A stretch of 64,000 nt of DNA from Stenotrophomonas sp. BIGb0135 (GTDB taxonomy: Bacteria > Pseudomonadota > Gammaproteobacteria > Xanthomonadales > Xanthomonadaceae): positions 1-64,000 of the forward strand of contig NZ_JANUDX010000006.1 in NCBI RefSeq assembly GCF_024810105.1, given 5' to 3'. Position numbers and translations under genes: made by a program. This document shows, in pieces, positions 45,359-53,379 of this stretch. Under the pieces are notes generated by a model that saw nothing but the letters and a program-made list of their open reading frames with translations, was not told the origin of the DNA and did not search any database. Each line of letters starts with the position of its first letter. Positions within the stretch are counted from its first letter, which is position 1.

Positions 45359-46177
45359 TCACTCCAGGAACAGATCCGGCAGCAACGGCTGCGACGGATC
45401 CACCGCATAGCCGCTCAGGTCGGTGATGCCGGCCTGCGCCAGCACCTCGTCGTCAAGCAGGAACTGCCCGCTGAAACCGGCCGCATCGCGGGTCAACACC
45501 GCATGCGCGGCATCGGCCAGGATCTGCGGCGTGCGGCAGCCGTTGATGTCCACGCCGGGAATCATGTTGACCGCGTCGGTGGCGATGATCGTGCGCGGCC
45601 ACAAGGCGTTGACCGCCACGCCCTGCGGCCCGAACTCGGCGGCCAGGCCCAGGGTGACAAAGCTCATGCCCATCTTGGCCAGCGTGTAGCCGGTATGCGG
45701 CCCCCACCATTTGGGGTCCAGGCTTGGCGGCGGCGCCAGGGTGAGGATATGCGGGTTGGGCGCCTGCAGCAGGTAGGGCAGGCAGGCCTGCGCGCACAGG
45801 AAACTGCCGCGCGAATTGACCTGCTGCATCAGGTCGAAGCGCTTCATCGGGGTGTCCAGCGTGCCACGCAGCCAGATCGCGCTGGCGTTGTTGACCAGGA
45901 TGTCGATGCCGCCGAAGGTGTCCACGGTCGCGGCCACCGCCGCGCGTACCTGGTCTTCCTCGCGGATGTCGCACTTGAGCGCCAGGCCCTGACCACCGGC
46001 GGCGGTGACCGCCTCGACGGCACTGTGGATGGTCCCGGGCAGCTTCGGGTTGGGCACCGCCGACTTGGCCGCGATGGCAACGTTCGCGCCATCCTGCGCC
46101 GCGCGCAGGGCGATGGCCAGGCCGATGCCGCGCGAGGCGCCGGTGATGAAGAGGGTCTTGCCTTGCAGACTGGCCAT
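45359..46177 (-). CDS. SDR family oxidoreductase (HSDL2-like)
   Basis: The product is 272 residues. Nucleotide loop TGASRGIG is at 12-19, NNAS at 96-99, and YTLAK gives Tyr164 and Lys168. The segment HILTLAPPPSLDPKWWGPHT is the HSDL2-type signature, in which I expect a catalytic Ser before the Pro pair; here it reads Ala148, so the classical SDR triad looks incomplete. The physiological substrate is not known. A broken copy of its tail lies at 44170. Confidence 0.9.
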   Translation of the reverse strand: MASLQGKTLFITGASRGIGLAIALRAAQDGANVAIAAKSAVPNPKLPGTIHSAVEAVTAAGGQGLALKCDIREEDQVRAAVAATVDTFGGIDILVNNASAIWLRGTLDTPMKRFDLMQQVNSRGSFLCAQACLPYLLQAPNPHILTLAPPPSLDPKWWGPHTGYTLAKMGMSFVTLGLAAEFGPQGVAVNALWPRTIIATDAVNMIPGVDINGCRTPQILADAAHAVLTRDAAGFSGQFLLDDEVLAQAGITDLSGYAVDPSQPLLPDLFLE

Positions 46178-46286
46178 GTCGCGTGCTCCGGCGAAATCGG
46201 TGATCGGCCCAGTATGCCGCGACCACGCGCAATTAACCGCCCCTTGACGATAGTGACGCTCCGGTTACCGCTGCGAGGTTCCTGCC

Positions 46287-46976
46287 ATGCGCCGTTCCCG
46301 TTGCCTGCTGCCCGCCGTTGGCCTGCTGTTGATCACCACCGCCTGCCAGGGCGGGTCGTCCGAGCCGCCCCGCGCCACGACGCCCGGGCCAGCCACCGGC
46401 ACGGCGCGCATGGCCGCCGACAGTGCGCTGCGCTGGAGTCCCGCAGTCGTGTGGAGCGGCGACCTGAACAGTTGTCGCCAGGGCGAGGCTGCGGCCACCC
46501 GCGATTGCCTGACCAAGGCAATGCAGGCCGGCGGCGCCAGCGCCGATGCGGTTACCGCCGCCGGGCAGTTGTCCAGCGCCGGCGAACTGGCGTATGTGAC
46601 CGCGTGGCATGAACAGGACGGCATCGGCGTGGCCACGGTGGCCTACCCGTTCCGCGCCAATACCAACGAAGGCACGCGGCTGATCGACGCCGGCGGCAAG
46701 CGCATCGACGTGGACACCGTACAGCTGGACGACACGCTGCGCGCCGATCCCGGCGTGCAGGCGCTGCTCAACGCCCATCCCCAGGCAACGCCGTTTGCGC
46801 CGGCACAGGCGGCGGGCGGCACGCCGCTGGAAGGCGGCGGAGTGCGTCTGGTGTACCGCACCCCGCTGCGCGAGTGCCACGCGTGCGCGGACGTGGGCCA
46901 ACTACAGATCGGTTACGACTTCGACGCCACGCGGCACTTCGTCGGGCAGCATGTGGTGCCGACACCCGCACCGTGA
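46287..46976 (+). CDS. Hypothetical lipoprotein
   Basis: The product is 229 residues with a signal ending ITTAC (lipid-modified Cys 20). I do not recognise the family. It has four further Cys residues (SCRQGE..CLTKA and ECHACADVG), which may form two disulfides, and a central YPFRANTNEG segment. It lies divergent from the SDR gene, with the start at ATG 46287. Confidence 0.75.
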   Translation: MRRSRCLLPAVGLLLITTACQGGSSEPPRATTPGPATGTARMAADSALRWSPAVVWSGDLNSCRQGEAAATRDCLTKAMQAGGASADAVTAAGQLSSAGELAYVTAWHEQDGIGVATVAYPFRANTNEGTRLIDAGGKRIDVDTVQLDDTLRADPGVQALLNAHPQATPFAPAQAAGGTPLEGGGVRLVYRTPLRECHACADVGQLQIGYDFDATRHFVGQHVVPTPAP

Positions 46977-47007
46977 TCCGGCCGGGCCGGCCACCCGCAG
47001 CCGTCCA

Positions 47008-47526
47008 TCATGGCGCGCTTGACGCGTATCGCAGCACCTGCCGCCGCAACAGACGCGGCACGATCCAGCGATGCACCGGCGCCACCGGCAGCATGTACAG
47101 CCGCCCAAACGCGTTATGGGTGTGGACCACCGTGGCGATCTCCAGCAGATCGCCGCGCCATTGCAGCGCCAGCTGCACGCGCAGGTGGCGGTCGTCATCT
47201 TCCAGCACGATCGCATCGGACGTGCACTGCTGCAGGGTGAAGATGCCGAGCCGGTCGCCCGGCCGTGGATCGACGCTCTCCTGCACCGCGCGCAGCGAGC
47301 CCAGGTCCTTCATGCCGAGCAGGCCCATGCCCCGATTGCGCAGCGCCATCAAGCCATCGAACCAGCCCGGCACCGTGGCCGCCATGTCCGTGTAGGCCTG
47401 CAACGCCGAGCGCCCCTCGCGCGCCACGGCCGCCTGGCAGGCGTGCGCGAAGTCGGCGCCGGGCAACTGCGCATGCAATACGCTGCCGGCGCCAAGCGGC
47501 ACCACCGCAACGCGCGGCGCGCTCAC
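47008..47526 (-). CDS. DUF2867 domain protein
   Basis: The product is 172 residues. The start is GTG 47526, overlapping the kinase TGA as GTGA; the longer frame lies inside the kinase gene. Hydrophobic segments GLMALRNRGMGLLGMKD and HNAFGRLYMLPVAPVHRWIV match the DUF2867 pattern. No catalytic site is evident. Translational coupling to the RIO-like kinase suggests a common pathway, which is unknown. Confidence 0.8.
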   Translation of the reverse strand: MSAPRVAVVPLGAGSVLHAQLPGADFAHACQAAVAREGRSALQAYTDMAATVPGWFDGLMALRNRGMGLLGMKDLGSLRAVQESVDPRPGDRLGIFTLQQCTSDAIVLEDDDRHLRVQLALQWRGDLLEIATVVHTHNAFGRLYMLPVAPVHRWIVPRLLRRQVLRYASSAP

Positions 47527-48185
47527 GGCTTCGGTCCCTGCCCTTCGTTGTCTTCCCAGTGCAGGATTTTCCGGGTAACGAACCGGTACACCGGCTTGCC
47601 GGTGCGGAACCACAGATCACGCACCCACGAGGTGCGCTTGAGCAGGCGCTTCTCCACCGGGGTGAGCGACTCGCGGCAATACATGCGCTTGTGCTTGAGC
47701 AGGTGGCGCAGGTCTTCGCGCGCCAGCAGGCGCATCCAGCGCGACCGCGGGTTGCCGATCACCGCCAGCTGGAAATCGATCAGCGCCGGCGAGCCGTCCT
47801 CGCGCACCAGCCAGTTGGCTTCCTTGGCCAGGTCGTTGTGCGCGATGCCGTGCCGGTGCACGCGCTGCAGCAGCCGGCGCGCGGCGCGGAAGTAGGCCAG
47901 GTCGCCACGCGGCGGGCGCTGGTACATCGCATCGCCGGGCATGAAGCTGCGGTCCAGCCAGCGCCCGTTCCAGGCCAGCAATGCCGGGGTGTCGGCCATG
48001 CCGTCCAGGTGCGCCAGCGCGTGCGCCTCGCGCCGGGCCAGCCACCAGGCCGGCAGTCGCAGCCACCACGGGGTCGCCTCCAGGTCGCGGCGCACGAAGC
48101 GCTGGCCGTCCTGCTCGACCAGCAGGATGCGGCCGAAGCTGTCGGCCTTCAGGGCATGGGGAGCGGGATCGGGGGCGGGCTTCAT
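47523..48185 (-). CDS. RIO/Kdo-type small protein or lipid kinase
   Basis: The product is 220 residues. The catalytic loop is GIAHNDLAKEANW (H116-N-D118, N124), followed by the metal Asp138 in LIDFQL. This shortened kinase fold resembles InaA/Kdo kinase or RIO proteins and ends with a basic tail. A phosphate acceptor on lipid A core or a protein is possible; the target is not visible. Coupled to the DUF2867 gene, and divergent from the DedA fusion. Confidence 0.85.
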   Translation of the reverse strand: MKPAPDPAPHALKADSFGRILLVEQDGQRFVRRDLEATPWWLRLPAWWLARREAHALAHLDGMADTPALLAWNGRWLDRSFMPGDAMYQRPPRGDLAYFRAARRLLQRVHRHGIAHNDLAKEANWLVREDGSPALIDFQLAVIGNPRSRWMRLLAREDLRHLLKHKRMYCRESLTPVEKRLLKRTSWVRDLWFRTGKPVYRFVTRKILHWEDNEGQGPKP

Positions 48186-48275
48186 CGGCTCATTCTAGGC
48201 GGGCGATCGCGTTCATTCACTGTAGATGTCGCGCGTTGGCCCCTGCTGGCCGGCAGTCAGTCACCTTCCGCCCCC

Positions 48276-48281
48276 TATAAT
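48276..48281 (+). promoter_or_regulatory. -10 box directly before the DedA-fusion start codon
   Basis: A perfect TATAAT ends six bases before the ATG, so transcription would begin at or near the start codon, producing a leaderless mRNA. There is no Shine-Dalgarno sequence. No clear -35 element is seen. Confidence 0.45.
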
Positions 48282-48287
48282 CGCGTG

Positions 48288-50288
48288 ATGGACTCGTCAT
48301 GGATCGATGCCACGCTTGCGTGGATCTCAGCTCACCCCGTGCTTGCCGGCGCGGTCATTTTCCTCATTGCCTTCTGCGATGCGGTCATCGTGCTGGGCGC
48401 GATCGTGCCGGCGTTGCCGCTGTTGTTCGCGGTCGGCGTGTTCATCGGCCTGGGCCAGATTTCCGGCCCCTATGCGGTGGCCTGTGCGGCGCTGGGCGCG
48501 TTTGCCGGCGACGGCATCAGCTATTGGATCGGCCGGCGCTGGGGTGATCGGCTGCGCGGCTTCTGGCCCTTCAGCAAGTACCCGCAACTGCTCGACCGCG
48601 GCGAGACGATGTTCCGCCGCAATGCCTTCAAGAGCATCCTGGTGGCGCGCTACGTCGGCGCGATCCGGCCGTTCGTGCCGGCCATCGCCGGCATGATGAA
48701 GATGCCGCTGTCGCGCTATGTGCAGGCCAGTGGCGTTGCCGCCCTGTCCTGGGCGGTGTTGTTCCTTGCCCCGGGCTGGGTGCTGGGCGAGGCCTACGAC
48801 GCCGTCGCGGCGGTGGCCGGGCGGCTGGTGATGGTGCTGGGCCTGGTCGCGGTGGTGATGGGCGCGGTCTGGGCGATCGTGCTGTACAGCTACCGCTGGT
48901 CGGCCTCGCGCATGGACAGCTGGCTGGCCGCGCTGCTGCGCTGGTCGCAGCGCCACCCCACGCTGGGCCGTTATTCGGTCTCGGTGTTCGATCCGCAGCG
49001 GCGCGAGTCGGTGCCACTGGCGATGCTGGCCTTGATGCTGTTGTTGCTGGGCTGGTGCTGGTTCGCACTGCTCATGGCCGTGGTCGCACACGGCGAGCCG
49101 TTGCGCCTGGACCTGGCCGTGCACGACGCGATGCTGGCGCTGCGCAACCCGCTGGCCGACTACCCGATGGCCGCCCTGGCCTCGCTGGGTGCCTGGCAGG
49201 TACTGCTGCCGGCAACCGCGGTGGGCATGGGCTACCTGGTCTGGCGCCGGCGCTGGATGGCGGCGGCGCATTGGCTGGCGGCGCTGGCCTTCGGCCTGGC
49301 CCTGTGCAAGCTGCTGGGTGCCACCGTCCACGTGGTGCGCCCACCGGATGCCAGCAGCGGCTTCGGCTTCCCGTCGGTGTCGGTGACCATGGCCACCATC
49401 ATCTTCGGCTTCTTCGCCGTGCTGATCGCACGCGAGCTGCCCGGCCGCACCCGCGTATGGCCGTACCTGCTGTCGGGCATCGTGGTCAGCCTGATCGGCT
49501 TCGCGCGCCTGTACCTGGGCGCTCACTGGCTGAGCGATGTGATCGGCGGGATGCTGTTCGGCATCTTCTGGCTGCTGGTGCTGGGCATCGCCTACCGCCG
49601 CCGCTTCAACCGCTCGTTCTGGGTCAAGCCGGTGGCGTGGTTGTTCTACGGCACCTTCGCGGTGGCCGCGCTGTGGTACGCGCCGCGCAACATCCCGCTC
49701 AAGCTCGCCCGCTTCGAACCGGCCCAGCCGGCACCGGTGGACGTGGCCGCCGCTGCCTGGTGGCAGGCGGAATGGAAACAGCTTCCCTCGCGCCGCAATG
49801 AGTTCGATGACGACCAGCGCTGGCCGCTGGACGTGCAGGTGGCCGGGCCGCTGGCGCCGCTGCAGCGCCGCCTGGAGAGCCAGGGCTGGCGCGTGCAGCC
49901 GCAGGCCGGCTGGGAGCAGGCGCTGCTGATGCTGGACAAGTCGGCCACGCCGGAGGACGTGCCGGTGCTGCCGGCCACGCTGGATACCCAGGTGGAATCG
50001 CTGCTGATGCTGCGCCCGGGCAATGCGCCCAACGAGATCTTCGCCCTGCGCCTGTGGCCGGCGCCGACGCGCCTGCAACCGGGCAACCAGCCGCTGTGGC
50101 TGGGCAGCGCGCAGACGCTGCACTACCAGCAGCATGTCCACCTGATCGGGATGTGGCGGCCGATGCGCGGCATCGACCCGTCGCTGTCGGCGGTGCGCGA
50201 GGCACTGGATGGCCTGCCGCAGCAGGTCGATACGCATCCGGACACGCAGATGCCGGTGCTGCGGGTTCGGACGCCGGCAGCGGAGTGA
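48288..50288 (+). CDS. DedA-PAP2-LssY fusion membrane protein
   Basis: The product is 666 residues. The N-terminal DedA/SNARE-assoc part (residues 1-200; IVPALPLLFAVGVFIG, GDGISYWIGRRWG, ARYVGAIRPFVPAIAG) is a polyprenyl-phosphate flippase-like module. A PAP2 part follows (about 290-450), then a soluble LssY C-terminal domain (480-666). In PAP2, GARHWLSD-type motif 3 (RLYLGAHWLSD) and KLLGATVHVVRP are present, but motif 2 reads F361-PSVSV rather than PSGH. ATG at 48288 was chosen. Likely roles are lipid-carrier recycling or export; the phosphatase activity is uncertain. Confidence 0.9.
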   Translation: MDSSWIDATLAWISAHPVLAGAVIFLIAFCDAVIVLGAIVPALPLLFAVGVFIGLGQISGPYAVACAALGAFAGDGISYWIGRRWGDRLRGFWPFSKYPQLLDRGETMFRRNAFKSILVARYVGAIRPFVPAIAGMMKMPLSRYVQASGVAALSWAVLFLAPGWVLGEAYDAVAAVAGRLVMVLGLVAVVMGAVWAIVLYSYRWSASRMDSWLAALLRWSQRHPTLGRYSVSVFDPQRRESVPLAMLALMLLLLGWCWFALLMAVVAHGEPLRLDLAVHDAMLALRNPLADYPMAALASLGAWQVLLPATAVGMGYLVWRRRWMAAAHWLAALAFGLALCKLLGATVHVVRPPDASSGFGFPSVSVTMATIIFGFFAVLIARELPGRTRVWPYLLSGIVVSLIGFARLYLGAHWLSDVIGGMLFGIFWLLVLGIAYRRRFNRSFWVKPVAWLFYGTFAVAALWYAPRNIPLKLARFEPAQPAPVDVAAAAWWQAEWKQLPSRRNEFDDDQRWPLDVQVAGPLAPLQRRLESQGWRVQPQAGWEQALLMLDKSATPEDVPVLPATLDTQVESLLMLRPGNAPNEIFALRLWPAPTRLQPGNQPLWLGSAQTLHYQQHVHLIGMWRPMRGIDPSLSAVREALDGLPQQVDTHPDTQMPVLRVRTPAAE

Positions 50289-50391
50289 TCCTCGCGCCGT
50301 TCATGCCATGCATGGACGGCGCGCAGGTAAACAGCGGGTGATAGGGGCGCGCCCGTACCGGCGGGATCGCCCGGTGTGCGCCGGTCGGGCC

Positions 50392-50970
50392 TTACGGCAT
50401 CCAGCCCAGCAGGTCTTCCAGGCGCTGGTGCGGGTCGTCGTGCTGCAGCAGTTGCAGGCGCTGTGGCTCGTCCAGCGGCAGCAGCTCGGCCAGCCGCCAG
50501 CCGACCCAGGCCGCCTGTTCAAGCTGGGCCGGGTGGCTGGGTGCGAACGCGCTGCCGGCCTGCTCGATGATGTGCTCGAGCACGGTCGCCAGCAGCGCAT
50601 GCTCGGGCCGCAGTTCGTCGTCGTGGTCGGGCGTGCTCCACTGCACGTCGGCCAGGATCAGCCCGTTGTCGCGCACCCGCGTGCGCAGGACGTGGAAGCG
50701 GCGCTGGCCGCGCAGGCGCAGCATCAGCACGCCGTCGGCGCCGACGTCGAAATCCTCGATCCGCGCCTCCACCCCGTAGGCGGCCGGCGATGCCGGTGCC
50801 CCCACTTCCTCGCCCTCCAGGATCAGGCAGATGCCGAAGTTGCTTTCCTGGCGGCTGCACTCGCGCAGCATGTCCAGGTAACGACGCTCGAACACGCGCA
50901 GGCCCAACGCAGCGCCGGGCAGCAGCACCGCATGCAGCGGGAACAACGGCAGGGAGACGGTCTCGGTCAT
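50392..50970 (-). CDS. LON peptidase substrate-binding domain protein
   Basis: The product is 192 residues consisting of a Lon N-terminal-like (PUA-fold) domain without ATPase or protease parts. It begins VSLPLFPLHAVLLPGAALGLRVFERRY, the family hallmark. It starts 13 bases downstream of the mpl stop, so both may share one transcript. The function of stand-alone LON-N proteins is poorly known. Confidence 0.92.
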   Translation of the reverse strand: MTETVSLPLFPLHAVLLPGAALGLRVFERRYLDMLRECSRQESNFGICLILEGEEVGAPASPAAYGVEARIEDFDVGADGVLMLRLRGQRRFHVLRTRVRDNGLILADVQWSTPDHDDELRPEHALLATVLEHIIEQAGSAFAPSHPAQLEQAAWVGWRLAELLPLDEPQRLQLLQHDDPHQRLEDLLGWMP

Positions 50971-50983
50971 GCCATGCGCCGGC

Positions 50984-52348
50984 TCAGGACGCCTGCAACT
51001 GCGCCAGGAAACGGCGCGGCGCGCCGTCGAAGCCGCCGTTGGACATGAACACCACGTGGTCGCCCGGCTGCGCGATCCCGCCGAGGCGGGCGAGCAGTGC
51101 GTCGGTGTCGGGCACCGCGTGGGCGTCTCCGCGCACGGCGGCGATCACCCCGGCCGCGTCCCAGGCCAGCTCCGGCCGGTGCAGGAACACCACCGCATCG
51201 GCGAGCGCCAGCGACGGCGCCAGCGCCTGCGCATGCGCGCCAAGCCGCATCGAGTTGCTGCGCGGCTCCATGGCCACCACGATCCGCGCATCGCCGACCT
51301 TGGCGCGCAGGCCTTGCAAGGTGGTGTGGATGGCGGTGGGGTGGTGGGCGAAATCGTCGTAGATGGTGATGTCGTGCGCCTGGCCGATCACTTCCATGCG
51401 GCGCTTGACGCTGCGGAAGCCGGCCAGCGCCGGGATCACTGTCGCCAGGTCCACGCCCACCGCATGTGCGGCGGCCAGCGCGGCCAGGCCGTTGAGCACG
51501 TTGTGGCGGCCCAGCAGCGACCAGCGCACTTCATCCACGCGCGCGCCGCGATGATGCACCACGAAGGCACTGCCGTCGGCGCTGACCAGTTCGGCATGCC
51601 ATTCCAGACCCGGATCGAAGCCGAACCGTTCCACCGGCGTCCAGCAGCCCATCGCCAGCACCTCGGCCAGGTAGGCATCCTCGCCGTTGACGATCAACCG
51701 CCCGCGCGCCGGCACGGTGCGGATCAGATGATGGAACTGGCGCTGGATCGCCGCCACGTCCGGGAAGATGTCGGCGTGGTCGTATTCGAGGTTGTTGAGG
51801 ATCGCCACCAGCGGGCGGTAGTGCACGAACTTGCTGCGCTTGTCGAAGAAGGCGGTGTCGTACTCGTCCGCCTCGACCACGAACTCACGCCCCTGGCCCA
51901 GGCGCGCGGACACGCCGAAGTCTTCGGCGACGCCACCGATCAGGAAGCCCGGCTCACGGCCGGCGGCCTGCAGCAGCCAGGTCAGGATGGTGGTGGTGGT
52001 GGTCTTGCCGTGGGTGCCGGCCACCGCGAGCGTGTCGCGGCCGGGCAGCACCTGTTCGGACAACCATTGCGCGCCGGAAATATAGCGCTGGCCGGCATCG
52101 AGTACCGCTTCCACCGCCGGGTTGCCGCGCGACAACGCATTGCCGACGATCACCGCGTCGCAGTCGGCGGCGACGCTGTCGGCCCGGTAGCCGGGATCCA
52201 ACGCGATCCCCAGCTGTTCCAGCTGGGTGGACATCGGCGGATAGATCGCCTGATCGCTGCCACGGACCGTCTGGCCCAGTTCCCGCGCCAACGCGGCCAC
52301 GCCGCCCATGAAGGTGCCGGCAATACCAAGGATGTGAATCGTGCTCAT
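50984..52348 (-). CDS. mpl: UDP-MurNAc:L-Ala-gamma-D-Glu-meso-DAP ligase (peptidoglycan recycling)
   Basis: The product is 454 residues. A Mur-ligase P-loop GTHGKTTTT sits near residue 110. HILGIAGTFMGGVAALA at the N-terminus, EADEYDTAFFDKRSKFVHY and the YDDFAHHPTAI segment are specific for Mpl. It attaches the recycled tripeptide to UDP-MurNAc. ATG at 52348 was chosen; an upstream ATG gives an unconserved leader. A promoter is proposed at 52411-52439. Confidence 0.97.
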   Translation of the reverse strand: MSTIHILGIAGTFMGGVAALARELGQTVRGSDQAIYPPMSTQLEQLGIALDPGYRADSVAADCDAVIVGNALSRGNPAVEAVLDAGQRYISGAQWLSEQVLPGRDTLAVAGTHGKTTTTTILTWLLQAAGREPGFLIGGVAEDFGVSARLGQGREFVVEADEYDTAFFDKRSKFVHYRPLVAILNNLEYDHADIFPDVAAIQRQFHHLIRTVPARGRLIVNGEDAYLAEVLAMGCWTPVERFGFDPGLEWHAELVSADGSAFVVHHRGARVDEVRWSLLGRHNVLNGLAALAAAHAVGVDLATVIPALAGFRSVKRRMEVIGQAHDITIYDDFAHHPTAIHTTLQGLRAKVGDARIVVAMEPRSNSMRLGAHAQALAPSLALADAVVFLHRPELAWDAAGVIAAVRGDAHAVPDTDALLARLGGIAQPGDHVVFMSNGGFDGAPRRFLAQLQAS

Positions 52349-52410
52349 GCGTCGGATTGTCGCCGATCCCCTGCGTCGTCGGCCATTGTCGTCAGACAAT
52401 TCCTCAATCG

Positions 52411-52439
52411 ATCATAGGAAGAATTTCGCGGGGTGTCGG
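52411..52439 (-). promoter_or_regulatory. Probable sigma70 promoter of mpl
   Basis: On the minus strand CCGACA (52439-52434) and TATGAT (52416-52411) are separated by 17 bases. The start site would fall near 52404, giving a leader of about 56 bases. Confidence 0.45.
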
Positions 52440-52444
52440 GGAAT

Positions 52445-52622
52445 CCCCGATAGCGAGCTAGTGTGAATACGGACACAATTGCGCTGGCCAGCCGTGGTAC
52501 CCCATTGGTCCTACTCCCCAAGAGGCCATCCCCAGGGGAGCTCATGCTGCGGGGCTCTGAGCAAGCCCGTTCGCTGGCACCTAAACCGCACGCCTGGCCC
52601 TTTCGGGGGCCGGGCGTGTGTG
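52445..52622 (+). ncRNA. Candidate small RNA between mpl and adk
   Basis: A plus-strand segment between two minus-strand genes ends in a strong terminator. It has no plausible open frame and contains several C-rich single-stranded-looking stretches (GTACCCC, ACTCCCC, CATCCCC) and local palindromes such as GCTGGCCAGC. The 5' end is not defined; a start near 52450-52470 is guessed from sequence texture. It does not match SRP, tmRNA or RNase P motifs. Identity with any named Xanthomonas sRNA could not be established. Confidence 0.45.
52589..52622 (+). terminator. Strong intrinsic terminator on the plus strand
   Basis: A 12-bp stem (CACGCCTGGCCC and its complement with one G-U pair) closes a TTTCGG loop, followed by TGTGTTTA. 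No plus-strand protein gene precedes it, which is the main evidence for an RNA gene. Confidence 0.7.
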
Positions 52623-52674
52623 TTTATGCGGCCTGGCCGAACAGCAGCGCTGCCGAGGCAGCGCCGCCGCGGGC

Positions 52675-53238
52675 TCAGCCGTGGATCGCGGCGCGGATGC
52701 GCGCTTCCACGTCGTCCAGCTCGCCCACGCCATCCACGCGTGCCAGCGTGCCGCGACCGGCGTAGAAATCCACCACCGGGGCAGTCTGATCGTTGTAGAC
52801 CTGCAGGCGCTGACGCACCGACTCGGGGTTGTCATCGGCGCGGCCCTGTTCGGCGGCACGGCCGGCGATGCGCTCGACCAGCAGTTCGGTCGGCACGTCC
52901 AGCTGCACGACGGCATCCAGCGGCTGGCCGATCTTCGCCAGCAGGGTGTCCAGCGCATTGGCCTGGGCCACGTTGCGCGGGTAACCGTCGAGGATGAAGC
53001 CGTTGGCCACGTCGGCCTGGCCCAGGCGCGATTCCAGCATGCCCAGCAGGATGTCATCGGACACCAGGTTGCCGGCATCCATCACCGCCTTGGCCTGCGT
53101 GCCCAGCTCGGTGCCTGCGGCCACTTCGGCACGCAGCAGGTCGCCGGTGGAAATATGCGCAATCGACAGGTGTTCCTTCAGGCGCGTCGCCTGTGTCCCC
53201 TTGCCCGAACCGGGCGGTCCCAACAGAACCAATCGCAT
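52675..53238 (-). CDS. adk: Adenylate kinase, short form
   Basis: The product is 187 residues. P-loop GPPGSGKGTQ is at residues 7-16, followed by HISTGDLLRA (AMP site) and FILDGYPRNVAQA. The insert between GRAAEQGRADD and the C-terminal helix is short, so the zinc-type LID domain is missing, the so-called short form. It interconverts ATP, AMP and ADP. ATG at 53238 was chosen over upstream in-frame starts that lie in the promoter gap shared with pfp. Confidence 0.96.
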   Translation of the reverse strand: MRLVLLGPPGSGKGTQATRLKEHLSIAHISTGDLLRAEVAAGTELGTQAKAVMDAGNLVSDDILLGMLESRLGQADVANGFILDGYPRNVAQANALDTLLAKIGQPLDAVVQLDVPTELLVERIAGRAAEQGRADDNPESVRQRLQVYNDQTAPVVDFYAGRGTLARVDGVGELDDVEARIRAAIHG

Positions 53239-53379
53239 CAACCTGACTCCAACTTGGTAAAAAAATGGAAGGGCGCGCGCCCCGGGATTGTCCACAATCA
53301 CGCTGCACCGCAATACGCGCACTTTACCCCATACCGGTAATGTCTCTGCAATGTCCTTCCCCCAGACCAAGGTCGACCC

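Noticed and set aside
52575..52591. TGGCAC...GC resembling a sigma54 promoter
   Set aside because: The TT before the -12 GC is missing, and the site lies inside a terminator-bounded RNA candidate with no gene downstream on that strand.
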